DNA of 64,000 nucleotides from Brienomyrus brachyistius (taxonomy: Eukaryota > Chordata > Actinopteri > Osteoglossiformes > Mormyridae). This document shows positions 1 to 12,167 of the stretch, piece by piece. The number at the start of each line of letters is the position of its first letter. The stretch's first letter is position 1. Both the position numbers and the translations under genes were made by a program. The stretch covers positions 22,492,461-22,556,460 of the forward strand of contig NC_064548.1 of assembly GCF_023856365.1 (NCBI RefSeq). The letters run 5' to 3'. The notes under the pieces are model-generated. The model was not told the origin of the DNA. It did no database searches and saw nothing but the letters and a program-made list of their open reading frames with translations.

Positions 1-231
1 ATTAGTGGAGGTATTTAAATGATGTCAATGAGATTTTGACTTAGTCACTATTTATTGTTAGCTGTCTAACCTCTGGGTGAAAATGTGTGTATATGTGTTA
101 ATTTGTCTATTGGTCAATTAATAAAATCTAAAAATAATACAATTAATTAGTGGAGGAAAGCTTTTTTTTTAACTATGATTTATGTATAACTGATGCTCAT
201 TTCAGAGACTGTATTTTACAGTTACACCCAG

Positions 232-380
232 AGGTGCCCTGTGGCTCAGCAGGCTATGATTAGTGCCCAAGGTCAGAAGGTCACCTATCTGAATCCTGGG
301 GCCGAAAAAACCGATACTGCCATTGGGCCCCTGAGCAAGGTTTGTCACCCCCAACTCCAAAGCAACGTCGGATTGGCGAA
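232..380 (+). mobile_element. Degraded tRNA-derived SINE fragment
   Basis: Contains GTGGCTCAGCAGGCTA, 'GGTCAGAAGGTC' and 'GGGCCCCTGAGCAAGG', which resemble the better-preserved copies at about 9.5, 34.0 and 55.4 kb. The small open frame across it is not a gene. Confidence 0.6.
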
Positions 381-1383
381 AAGGCAAAATTGTTATAGCA
401 CAATGCTAACACGTCTCCTCTAATTGGAAAACATCCAGCTAAGCCCACCTGTTAGCCACGGGTTCAAACCACACATGAAGCCCCTTAGATCCACTGATGA
501 TGCCTCAGTGATGGCAGCGCATGACCGTTTGTCAACAAAACTGATACAATATGGCAGCAAAATGCAACCGAACAACACTTCAAATGATACAACACCCTCC
601 TCAGATTCCTCCACGTTGTCTAATTACATAATACCCAGCACAATCTCCTACGGGGTTTGAATATAGAAAATTCATAATATAATTAGTAGTGGACGTATTA
701 ATTATACTTTCCAGAGCAGCATCAGGCCACTGCATTCAGATAAGGCTATTCCCTTTGAGCTGACTATCCATAACAAAATGATAGACACAATCCTATTTTT
801 GGGTAACATTATAATAGGCAACTAATATTGCGTTATTCATGTTATATACTACCTACACAAACAACAACACTGGTTTATATGCTAAACACTAGGTTATGTT
901 AATATTTTGACATTAAGATTTTTTTTTATATCATTAAATGATTTATGCTTTCATGATTCACACTCAGCCATTCAAGGGATCGACCCAGGTGGAGGGATGA
1001 TGAGCGGATCTGCTAGTAATGGCAAGCAACAGGCAATAAGGACCGTTCCTGGCTCGACAGTGAAATGACAAAGAGTCGAGCAGTGCATAAACCAGGAATG
1101 ACCATTTAATGACTGTTAGACTTGTAGAAGAAGCTTATTAACATCTCCCAGCTGGAATCTCTGCAAACTTCATTAATAACAATTAATGCTAACTAGCATT
1201 TCCAGGCCCCACAGAAAAAACACTAACCTGCATACTCCTGGATCCTCTCCAAGCTGAAAACTCGAACTAAACCAAAGTACTTGTAATACTCTATTCTGTC
1301 ATCCACTCGGGGGGAAAAAGATTGAATCCAAAAAAAAGATGCTGCGAGTATAATGATTTATCCTCTAGAAGCTGAGACTCTGT

Positions 1384-1412
1384 TCGTTTGTTTGTTTGTT
1401 TGTTTGTTTGTG
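1384..1412. repeat. (GTTT)n microsatellite
   Basis: Seven tandem GTTT units. Confidence 0.9.
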
Positions 1413-1678
1413 ATACACTGTGTGTGGGAGACTGACATGCTAAAAAGTCCTTTGGCCAATAACATTGCATAGCATCTAGTTAACACCCTGACAGGCGAGA
1501 GGCAAGACTTGCATTACCAAGGTCATGTCTGGAGGTCATTCACTGTCTTCCAAAGCAGTCTAAGGAGAAGAAAAAAATAACTCCTAGGTATTGTAATTCA
1601 CAGTCATACCACAAAAAAGAGAATACAATATAGGTAAAGGTAAAAAGCATGAATACTTCATGTTTTCAGCAGAATAGC

Positions 1679-1780
<102 letters not shown>

Positions 1781-1800
1781 TCTATATAGCATTTATTCAT

Positions 1801-2143
1801 CTGTGGGGTAGCATGATGGTGCAGTGTTTGCCTCACACCTCTGGGACCCAGGTTCGAGTCTCCGCCTGGGTCACATGTGTGTGGAGTTTGCATGTTCTCC
1901 CCATGTCGTCGTGGGATTTCGTACTCCGGTTTCCCCCCACAGTACAAAGACATGCTAAGGCTAATTGGAGTTGCTAAATTGCCCGTAGGTGTGCATGTGT
2001 GTGTGAATGGTGTGTGAGTGTGCCCTGCGATGGGCTGGCCCCCCATCCAGGGTTGTTCCCTGCCTCGTGCCCATTGCTTCCGGGATAGGCTCCGGACCCC
2101 CCGCGACCCAGAAGGATAAGCAGTTCGGAAGTGGATGGATATT
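1801..2143 (+). mobile_element. tRNA-derived SINE, nearly full length
   Basis: A tRNA-like head carries a B-box-like GGTTCGAGTC at 1851-1860 with an upstream GCATGATGGTGCAG A-box-like region. It is followed by the fish SINE body (TGTGGAGTTTGCATGTTCTCC, then GGGATAGGCTCCGGACC) and a GTGGATGGAT tail. It lies directly after the (TA)n-(GA)n tract. Confidence 0.8.
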
Positions 2144-3240
2144 TATATGTATTTTAATGGGATTTTGCTTGTGCACATATATAGCAAAAGTTAACTCTAC
2201 AATGCCGCATTCTTAGCTGACTACATAAAAAAACACTTTCTGAAAGGTGCTGGACCACATGTTAACAAAAAACTAGATAAAACCCATCTTATCTAGATCA
2301 AATCTGTTTTTTTTTTTTTTTTGCATCTTTCTCTTTGAAAAATCTGATTCAGAAACAATAAAAGAATGACAGGATGCAGGTCCCACTTCCTGAGTCAATA
2401 AGATATGTTTCACAAACACGTCTGTTAAGGCAGTCCTTCATACATTTTAGAAGTGCTATGTCTTAGTCATAATACTATCACAATTACAGTTCTGAGCAAA
2501 ACAACATGCTCTGTGCCTCATCCCACATACCAGAGTTGGAGCTGAGTTGATTCTGGGCATCACAACATCATTCCATACATCTATAGATCCATGTGAGAAT
2601 TAGACTTACTCTGAAAACAGACACCAGGCTGCTCGTACTACATGGAGGGTTGCTACTGCCATCTAGCAAACCTGGCTGTAAATGGGAATGTTCCATTCAC
2701 TACAGCGGCAATAGCTTCAGCTGACATAAGCTGAGTAATATCTCACCTTTTTTAATGAAATCCCCATTTGCAAAGGGTCAGTTATTTAAAATCATTATTT
2801 TAGTTTCTGGTATATACCTTCTCAACACCACAGATTCACCGGAACACACAAAAATTAAAGGGGATTCTACAGTAAGTAGACCCATCATTGGCCCTAATTT
2901 TAATGTATTTTTCTATTAAATTAAGTTCTTCATTTGCAGACTTTTATCTATATACGTATACTATGCGGAGGAGCAAGATTAAGCTGTTAAGTCACTCAAC
3001 CTGCATTTGGTTTTGAGCAACGTCTTCTGCTTTTGGTGCAGAAGTAAATGCATAAACTGAAGCTACAAAATGAAACTATCTCATAATTTTCTTTTAGTGT
3101 AATAAAACCATTTAAAGAAAAAAGTATCTGGATTATTAAACAAAATGTGCCGTAATAATAATAGCATAAGTTTGCTCACGCAAAATAAATAGAAATATAG
3201 ATTTAACCAAAAAAGTTTTAGACTTCGTAAACTTATGCTA

Positions 3241-3294
3241 TTATTTTTTATTATTATTATTATTATTAGTAGTAGTAGTAGTATAAGTAGTAGA
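3241..3294. repeat. (TTA)n-(GTA)n compound microsatellite
   Basis: TTA units run into AGT units. Confidence 0.85.
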
Positions 3295-6200
3295 CAAACA
3301 TTCAGCATATGTCTTGTCTTGCTGTAGATTATGATGTGAAATGTGTATCTGTCCATCAGTACTGTAATCATCATACTGCCTTCTGAGGTTCCCGGTGTGA
3401 AACAGTGTTGTTGGGTGTTTTTTCTTCGGCTGAGTTTGATAAACCCTGACCCATGTACTTTCTCACACGATCGACAGATGGCAGCATTGCTGTGACGCTG
3501 CTGAAAATACTGCACTTGTTTTTATGCAAAGGATTTCTTCAACATCGCGCTGTTGATCGATATTCGGCGGTGTTTTTAATGCTTCCCCAGGCAAACGCTT
3601 CCTTTTGCAGGAACTGAAACTAAAACGTACTCGGTGCAGGTTGTGCCATCCATGCACGATTTTGCATAGATTTTTTTTTCGGTTGGAAACAGGCAGTTAA
3701 TATTAAATTAGATAAAATCAAACGCTGCCGTTTATCAGAACTGACTTCTCTCAGGGGTTAAAAACTTTCAAATCTCTGCTGGTTTCGTTCAGTATATAAG
3801 GGTTAATTAAGGTTAAACCAATACCAGATATGATTTGAGCAGAATTACTTAACCCAACCCGAGCCAGAGCCACAAACGTAACTAGAACAGACATCAAAGG
3901 CAAAACGGAGAAGTTACAAGTACCCCGAGTATTGCAGAAAGCGCAATAAATCTGCAACACAGATTTCACACAGGTCAGCTGTGGCCTGTTCGGTGCATAT
4001 TAAATCAAAATTTCAGACCGGATCTTAGTTTTTTGGCCTCAGTATTTTATTTTATAATACACGTAATTATCAGTACATTACCTAGAAGATGCTAACACAT
4101 TTTCTAATGGCTTTGTTTATGAATAAAGAAATAGGTAAAACTTTGGTTCGGGCTTCTCCCTGTAATAAGAATGAACACTTTGGGAAGATCTGAAGAATCA
4201 AAAGCCGCCACAGACACTGTCATTAAAGACAGATGGATGGCTTGTGTTTTGATGCATTCGCAGCAATGTGTGTTATGATAATTGTTTTTTTTTTTTATTC
4301 CCAGATATGAATCTCGCTATCAGAAGGAGGCCATTTACTATAGGTGTTGCAATTAAACTGCCATTACAACAAAGTAATGTACAGTCATTCAGAGAAATAA
4401 ATACGAAAGTGTTCTTATTTAAAAGAGCCCTATGCACTGAATATGGTATTTTCTGTGTGAAAAGTAGCTCTGCTGTGTAGAGTATAGTGTAAGCTCTAGG
4501 ACTGGCCTTACACCATCCAGTAGACTTTTACAAAACACTTTTTTTTGCAGCATGACACCTTTGGCTGGTTTTTTTGTGCAGTGTGATTAAACACGCCATT
4601 TCCAGCTCTGTCTCTGCTATTCCACGGTTAACCTGTCGCAGACCGACTCGTGAGCGAAATACCTCCGTCGAAATGGCCTCAGGTTATTTCCAAAGAGGCT
4701 TCCTGTTTAAAAGTGCAGTGCCGTGCGCCTCTTTTGTGCACCAAGCTGTCCTTCGATCCCCTGCAGGAAGCTGCAGAAATATCCTCCCCCAATATTCACC
4801 GAATTACCCGTGGGTGTACCAAGGTCTCCTTTGCTTCTGCGGTTTTTTTCTTGTTTTATTTATTTATTTATTTCGAAAGATCACATATGGGGTTAATGAG
4901 AGCGTCGCATGCAGTACAGGATTTATGTGATATGTTATGGGAATGTAAGTGAATCGATCGGACAACAAACAACAAATGAGCATTTAATACGAGGAAGGGT
5001 ATCAAGCGGATCAGATGTTTTTTACTGCTGCAGAATTAAGTGTCTTAATATTTTTAAGAGAGCCGTGTTTTTCCTTGCAAAGTTTGCAAAAGCATAGCTA
5101 AGGAGCTCAAAGTGATTTCTGTACTTCCCATTTATCCATTTCTAGGCACAATCGCCACAATAGCGACGGTTCCGTTTTTTCGTATTTAGGTGTGTTTTAA
5201 TATCAGGCCCTCCTTTGATTGAATACATCTGACCACATTGTTTTTCCACAGCGGTAATGTCTCACCACCTTGGCTGACATCTTTCAGTCGTGTTCTGCCC
5301 TAAAACCAGCACATGATTAATTTTTTTTTTTATTTCAAACAGGAATCTCCTGCAAGGGGAATCTCCATACTGTTATCACAGTAAACACAGTAGGCTACTC
5401 GACTACTACCACAAATTATGGTGTTACTGTGCTTCACATGCAGATGACTAATTTTCTGAATTAGTCATGTCGTTTAGCATTTTCACAGAAAGTTGAGTCA
5501 TACTACACACGCCAAAGTATTCCCATGCTAATGGAATGCTACTATGACAGTGAAACTGTGGGGGGCTCCAGTTTTATTTAAACATGCTCTAAAAACACAA
5601 TTTTTTTTATGTTCTGATCCTGAAATGAGTTCACAGACCTCACCTACCTGGTGCTAGTTAAAGGTTCTAATGATTTTATGAGTTCTTACACAGACAGTTA
5701 TTGCACAGAATTTTACAATAACTCATTAATCTGTTGGGTTTTTTTTATCGAAAGTGACTTACAGTAGATGGAAATGTTACAAATGACATGCTTTGTCTGG
5801 GATTTGAACGCATGACCTTTAAATTGTTAGTATAACCGTGCTGGAGCTACACAATATTTTAAGTACCACTTTCTTCGCGAAATGTGACTGTCATGATAAA
5901 TGCTAATGCGCTTGACCTCAGGAAGTAGCTTCCAAAGCTCCTGACAAGCACTTAGCTTCACACACTTAGCTACATGTTTTGTTCTCATGTAGCCCCGTAT
6001 GCTACGGTTCTCCCAGCTTGACTTATTAACTAATATTAAAGCAATTCTGTGTGGGAGCCGAGAGGAAAGTTTGATCCTGATGTGACACCAGAGAGAGATG
6101 TAAGGCTTCAAAACTGCACATAAGAAGGAGGGGGGGGGTCTCTGGGGTGCCCCCACTCTATTATTCCTTGAATATTATTATGAAAATACCGGAAGATGTA

Positions 6201-6480
6201 CAGACATGCATACGGATCGAGGATTTTTAATTGTCATTGTGTATGTGGTCGTCGCAAATCCAATGAAATTTGCTACGTAAAAACCATAACGTAGTCTGTA
6301 ATTCTGTTCTTCGATATTCCATTTAGGACATGAGGAATTATGGTATGACTTCATTGAAATATTTTTGTTAAAATGTAGCTATACTTAGGCAATGGGTTGA
6401 ACTATTTCTGTGCAAGGCAAACATGAACGATCCTCACGGGAATGGGGAGTTAAGTAGGACTGACGAAGTTACACTTTAAA

Positions 6481-7159
6481 CTGGAGATTCACCGATAGTA
6501 TCGGCCAACTATCAGTATCGGCCGATACAGCAACAATCAGTAGTTAAAAACGAGATGATATTTTCCACCGATAGTCCCCTTTAAAATGGTGACCTATAAT
6601 GTTCTGCTCCCCTATGTGCTATACAATAAAATGTCTGCTGTGTGGAATAATTTTAATGTTAGTGAAAATGCCGTTAGTAAATGTGTTTTGCAAATTTTGC
6701 TCTACTAAAATTTCACGTGGAGGAACACAATCATTTTTGACTGCTCACCTTAAGGTTAGATAGTGAAGAGTATGAAGAGTTTCTGAAGAACAAATGCGTT
6801 CCAGTAAAGAAAGCTGCTGATCTGCCAAATAACGTTAAATCCGTCAGTAATGCAAGCGTTTCGAAGAAATTTCAGTGCAGACAGAGCAAAATTAAAAGAC
6901 ATTATCGCACTAGATGATCAGCCCTTCGCCATTACAAATGTTATAAATTATAAATATATAAATGTTACAAAGATGTATACAGTTAAAAATAGTGCTCTGG
7001 GAGAGTTTTCTTAGCAAAAAATAAATACTTAAATTTATTTGGGTGGAGTGTCTTTAAACTTAGTTAAACAGAATCTCCCAAACAATCAGTATCGATGTCA
7101 GCTTTCGAAATAATAGGTTGTCGGTATCGGCCAGAAATTTCCTTATCAGTGCATCACTG
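6481..7159 (+). mobile_element. Truncated hAT-superfamily element with BED-finger remnant
   Basis: The ends form imperfect inverted repeats: CTGGAGATTCACCGATA at the left matches the reverse of TATCAGTGCATCACTG at the right, a hAT-type terminus with the TATCGGCC-rich subterminal repeats. Related CTTTAAA and CTTTACA heptamers flank it and may be a decayed target duplication. Inside, at about 6679-6750, one frame reads V-F-C-K-F-C-S-T-K-I-S followed by H-L-K, the shape of a BED zinc finger. At about 6900-6930 it reads I-I-A-L-D-D-Q-P-F, a hAT transposase motif. The rest of the transposase is missing, so it is an internally deleted copy. Confidence 0.75.
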
Positions 7160-10100
7160 CTTTACACACATGAACTAGCTGGGGGAATATGGTTCAAGAG
7201 ACATGAGTATGTTTCTCAAACTGTTTCATTTTTCGTGACATGTCTCCTGAACTTTTGTGTTCTTCAGTCTGGGGGATTATTATTATTAGACGAAGAAAAT
7301 GAACATTCCATTGTAAATCTGCTTTTAATTGAATTTTTTGTTTTATTAATCTTAGGACTGATGTTCATTATCGGCAGAAATGCCATTTGGGGGTTGGGTA
7401 TTATACTGTATCATATACAGTTTCTCCTGCTCTGTATAAACACATATTCACTTTTAACTATTTTATGTACTTCTCATGTGAGTTATAGATGTGACACAGG
7501 TAAAAAATTTTCTGCATGGTCTACTGTGTCTAATTTCCTTTTTATTACTGAATAAAATGTCATCTGTGTCTCTACAAGACTTGTGAGACCAACTTGCAGC
7601 CACATTGACCTTTAGCGCAACTTCGCGGAGAAGGAAAACGTCAATTGACACTTGCTCTGGAGGCTAGACGCGAGTACATCCTGCTGAGTGTGCGTGAGGC
7701 ACCAGCCGAGTTTGTCTGCGTTTATCTTGCAGTATCTGAGGTCCCCTGGTCTCCCGACACATGAGGCCAGCGTCTCTGTGGTTCCTGTCACAGCCTCACG
7801 TTAGCATGGGGAAGCTAAGATGTGCTCCTCCCATCCAATCAGGAGACACAGAGCAGGGTGCAGCTGTCACATGGTGCCACCTGCTCAAGGCCCTTCCAGC
7901 TTAAGTGGTCGCCATGACTACAGCTTCAAACTGCCTGAATGGTGCTATAACAAATATCTTCAAGACCCAAAGTGCAAATCGTGATTATAGACTAGACAAA
8001 TGCGCTGAAAAACAAACCAGGTAAACAACAATAAGCAAACAAACAAACAACATAATATTGAATAACCTAGCTGACTAAAATAAAACAGTACTACTGGTAC
8101 TTGAACTACAACTTCTTGCCACTACTATAAATATCCATTATCATGTCCTTGAGGATTACTCCAAGAATTGTGAGTTTTCTATGACAACCGATGTTTCATG
8201 TGTAAAAGCACTGCTCAGCATGGCAGTTACAGCTATTAAACCCTATAATCTGGCAGATGTTATATGCACTGAGACATAGTGAAATAAAAACTTTTTTTTT
8301 TAAATGATGCACAGTGTAAGTCACTGAGACACAAGGGCGTTTGCTTATAATTCTGCAACTTTTCCACGAGAAGCGAGCTCTGAAACAAATATGAAAGCCA
8401 CAGCACATGCATATGCAGTTATCTCTGTTCATTGATGGGTGGCAAATTCCCTGCTGAGGAAGCCAGCGGAGAGAGCGAGCCAGATTACAGAAAGTGATTA
8501 ACTTTATCTGTGCTGGAGGAGGTGATGTAGCTGTGCACCCAGAGGGCAGCTGGGTCTCAGCACTATGCACCCAAGACCCCTCACTCAAACGTGTCCCTGG
8601 TAGTTTCCAGTGGAAACTGGCAACCGATTTTGTTCTATGTACATACCTGTCTCCAGATAGGTGTGAACTTCATTCCTTTTGAAATGATTACTGCTATCCT
8701 TGGTTAACAGACGCATTTACTTTTTTTTTTGTTTGTTTCTTTTTAGAAACAAAATCATGCGCGTCACATGCTAGTGCCCCTCGGCGGGCGAAGGGGCGCT
8801 CGTCGGAGGGGCATGGAATCCTCCCCCGACCTCTCAGTCACCCCCCCAACAAAAAAACAAGGCAATGCATAAACCACACGTGTCTTTCTGATCTGAGTGC
8901 TGCCAGGACTGAAAGCTAAAAGGAAAGCAGACATGGAGAGAGCAAAAGAGATTCAGAGAGATAGAGGGAGGGAGAGAAGGGGGGGGGGGTTGGTTGTAAC
9001 GGTTTCCCCTCCACTTTAAATGCCAGCACACAAACAGTGGAAACTTCCCCGCTTCAAACCTCCAGCGTTACACGTGAGAGGGGAAGGGCGACCAGCGGCA
9101 AGGACAACCGTGTGCATCAAAACAAAGCAGACGTGCGGCAGGGCACACAATACTCACGAGCACAAGAGGAAATGTCACGCAGCCGCCCCCATGACGTGGA
9201 CAGCGCAGGCAGAAGGTCCTCTGTGCACACACTTCAAGCAGGGGCAGCGTGTCGGGTGCCACTCGCGGGGCTGGGGGAACACGAACGGCAGGTGGAACCA
9301 CTGACCCGCGAGGCCTCCCACGCGCTCGGGGACTCAGAAGCCCCTGCTTAAACATGGGCCCCCCAGCAGCAGCAAGTCAAAAAAAAAGATTCAAAGGCCC
9401 GACTGACACAGACCAGGTGTCTCCAAGTCAGTTCTGTCCATGTTCAGCGTTCGTTCTGTCACCCGTTTGTAATTCTTTAGTCGCTGGGTTAAACATCTGT
9501 GCCTGTGATCAGAAGGTTGCTGGTTCCAGCCCGGCCTCATCAGAATAGTAACATGTCTGTGGACCCTGGAGCGAGACCGTTAACCTCCTTCTCCCTGGTT
9601 GACACCAAGGTGGCTGCCCCTTCACCGTGACCCCTAATTTTATGCTCACTTGTATGGAGATCAAGACTCTGTTCTATTCTATTCTATTTATTGCTGTAGA
9701 AGCTCTTAACAGTCTGACTGAATAAACAAGGAAGTTGAGTTAGATTTAGTCCCACCAACACAAATTATCCTTCAATCTGCAGAAATGCCGCTGCACACTG
9801 CACTGGTCACATAATTACCTCGACTCGTCACCTACTATGTGCTGATTATAGGGGGAGCATTCACAATTATCCCGTCATTAAGCTTATCGCACGCGCACAC
9901 CTCCGTGACTCTTGCACGGTTATACCCTGATGGTTGAAATAAGATGCGGGAATGAGACCGACGGGACACACAGCGTACGCCGGGAAGAGGGAGAGCGACG
10001 CGACCTCACATCTACCCCACAGGTTAATATTCTCGCAAAGGGTGAGTTGCTCTGGTATGTCTGAGCTTCAGCTGAATGGTTTTTCTGAATGCTCATCTTC

Positions 10101-10585
10101 GTTAAAAGTTATACGGATGCATTCAAACGATATGCAGGCGTATGTTCGAAAAAAAAGCTTAACAATTACAATGCTGTCATCGTAGAACCTATGTGGTCTG
10201 TCACCTGTCTTCTAATATCCTTTCGAAAAAAAAGCCAGAGAAGAAAATTTATGTCCCAAAATGCTGGTTTACTTTGAAGCTTTCCAATGAGTGTGCCTGC
10301 GTTTCCTTTCACTTCTTGAATCATCTGCGTCTAACATGTTCACTGTCTGGCCGAACAGCGACTGCTCCAGCATTTTATAAACCTTTGCAGGGACCTCCTG
10401 TTCTGTGGCGTCAGATAGCCACCTGCCCTTACATTACTGTCTGCTTTCACCAAGCTGATAGCTGTGCCACCTGGTCAAACCCCTTGAAGAAAATTCTCTA
10501 AGGTCAACAGATTCCTTAACTTTGCAGACCTGAACAAATGTATTTAATCTGGATTTTTTCTTTTTTTTTTTTTTTTAGTGGAATA
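7160..10585. other. Intergenic sequence with a GC-rich patch
   Basis: No gene recognised. The stretch at about 8760-9360 is richer in G+C and CpG than its surroundings and could be a regulatory patch. A run of G lies at about 8979-8989. Confidence 0.5.
9470..9670 (+). mobile_element. tRNA-derived SINE copy
   Basis: Shares GCCTGTGATCAGAAGGTTGC, the B-box-like GGTTCCAGCC (9522-9531) and the downstream 'ACATGTCTGTGGACCC' block with the copies at about 34.0 and 55.4 kb. The 3' part is diverged. Confidence 0.7.
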
Positions 10586-12167
10586 TACAACCCCAAATTA
10601 AAAAAAGTTGGGATGTCGTGCAAATTGTAAATAAAAAACAGAATGTGATGATATGAAAATCTCATAAACCCTTATTTTATTCATAACAAAACATAGAAAA
10701 CATAACAAATGTTTAAACTGAGATAATGTATCATTTTAAGGAAAAAATAAGGTAATTTTGAACGTCATGGCAGCAACATGTCTCAAAAAATAAGGCCATG
10801 TTTACCACCGTGTGGCATAACCCTCTTCTTTTAACAGCAGTTTGTAAAAAAGTCTGGGGACTGAGGAGTTTAGGAGCAGAATGTTGCACCATTCTTCTCT
10901 GATACAGGAGATTCTCTCTGATCTAGTCGCTCAACTGTCCTAAGTCTTGTGTCGTACTTTTCGTTTTATGATGCACCAAATTTTTTCAATGGGGGAAAGA
11001 TCTGGATCACTGGCAGGCCAGTTCAGTACCCAGACCCTTCTTCTATGAAGCCATGATGTTATAATTGATGCAGTGTGTGGTTTGGCATTGTCATGTTGGA
11101 AAATGCAAGGTCTTCCCTGAAAGAGATGTCATCTGGATAAGAGCATCTGTTGCTCTAGAACCTGGATATACCTTTCAGCATTGATGGTGCCTTTCCAGAT
11201 ATGCAGGCCGCCCCTGCCATAAGTACCAATGCGCCCCTATACCATCAGAGATGCTGGGTTTTGAACTGAGCGCCGATAACACGCTGGGTGGTCCTTCTCC
11301 TCTTTAGTCCGGATGACACGGCGTCCCTGGTTTCCAAAAATAATTTCAGATTTAGATTCTTCTGACCACAGAACAGTTTTCCAGTCAGCCACAGTCCATT
11401 TTAAATGAGCTTTGGCCAAGAGACGACGTCGGTGATTCTGGATCATGTCCAAATACGGCTTCTTCTTTGAATGATAACTGGCATCTGCAGATGGGGCGGC
11501 AAATTGTGTTCACTGGCAATGTCTTCTGCAAACACTCCTGAGCCCATTTAGTGATTTCCATTGCAGAATCATGCCTATTTGTGATGAGGTGCCACCTGAG
11601 GGCCCAAAGACCACGGGCATCCAGTATGGTTTTCTGGCTTTGTCCCTCACACACAGAGTATACTCAGAATCTTTTGATTTTATTATGTACTGTAGATGAT
11701 GATATATTCAACCTCTTTGCAATTTTATGTTGAGAAACTCTTTTTCTGAAATTGCTCCACTATTCGTCACCACAGTATTGGGGGATGGGGACCCTCTGCC
11801 CATCTTTACTGCAAAGAGACACTGCAACTCTAAGATGCTCTTTTGATATCCAGTCATGTTACTGACCTGTTGCCAATTGACCTAATTAGCTACAAATTAT
11901 TCCTCCGGTTGTTAGTTTTTTGTATCACTAACTTTTCCAGCCTCTTATTGCCCTCGTTGCAACTTTTTTGAGACGAGTTGCTGTCATGAATTTCAAAATA
12001 AGCGAATTATTATTCATGAAATAGCAAAATGTCTCAGTTTAAACATCGGATATGTTTTCTATGCTCTGTTGTGAATAAAATACGGGTTTATGAGATTTCC
12101 GTATCATTGCATTTTGTTCTTATCTACAATTTGCACAACGTCCCAACTTTTTCGGGACTGAGTTGTA
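10586..12167 (-). mobile_element. Tc1/mariner-like DNA transposon, full length but decayed
   Basis: The element is bounded by TA dinucleotides and long imperfect terminal inverted repeats of roughly 200 bp. The left end reads TACAACCCCAAATTA and the right end gives a related sequence when reversed. Both TIRs carry the pair 'CTCATAAACCC..TATTTTATTCA'. The interior encodes transposase fragments on the minus strand, including a W-x-x-V-L-W-S-E-E-S-K block typical of the Tc1 DDE domain. Length (1.58 kb) suits a complete Tc1-like element. The reading frame is broken, so it is not autonomous. Confidence 0.9.
10802..11803 (-). pseudogene. Broken Tc1-like transposase
   Basis: The reverse strand shows the probable ATG at 11803 and the ending TAA at 10804-10802, about 334 codons, the usual Tc1-like transposase size. 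The frame is interrupted: the segments at 11385-11654 and 11237-11452 are open in different frames, and the parts before and after them are not open. The visible blocks include the I-L-D-A-R-G-L-W-A-L-R DNA-binding linker region and the L-W-S-E-E-S-K part of the catalytic core. It is inactivated by frameshifts and substitutions. Confidence 0.85.

Noticed and set aside
7118..7555. 145-codon hydrophobic open frame after the hAT remnant
   Set aside because: It begins inside the transposon end, is rich in Leu, Ile and Phe because the DNA is T-rich, and shows no recognisable domain.
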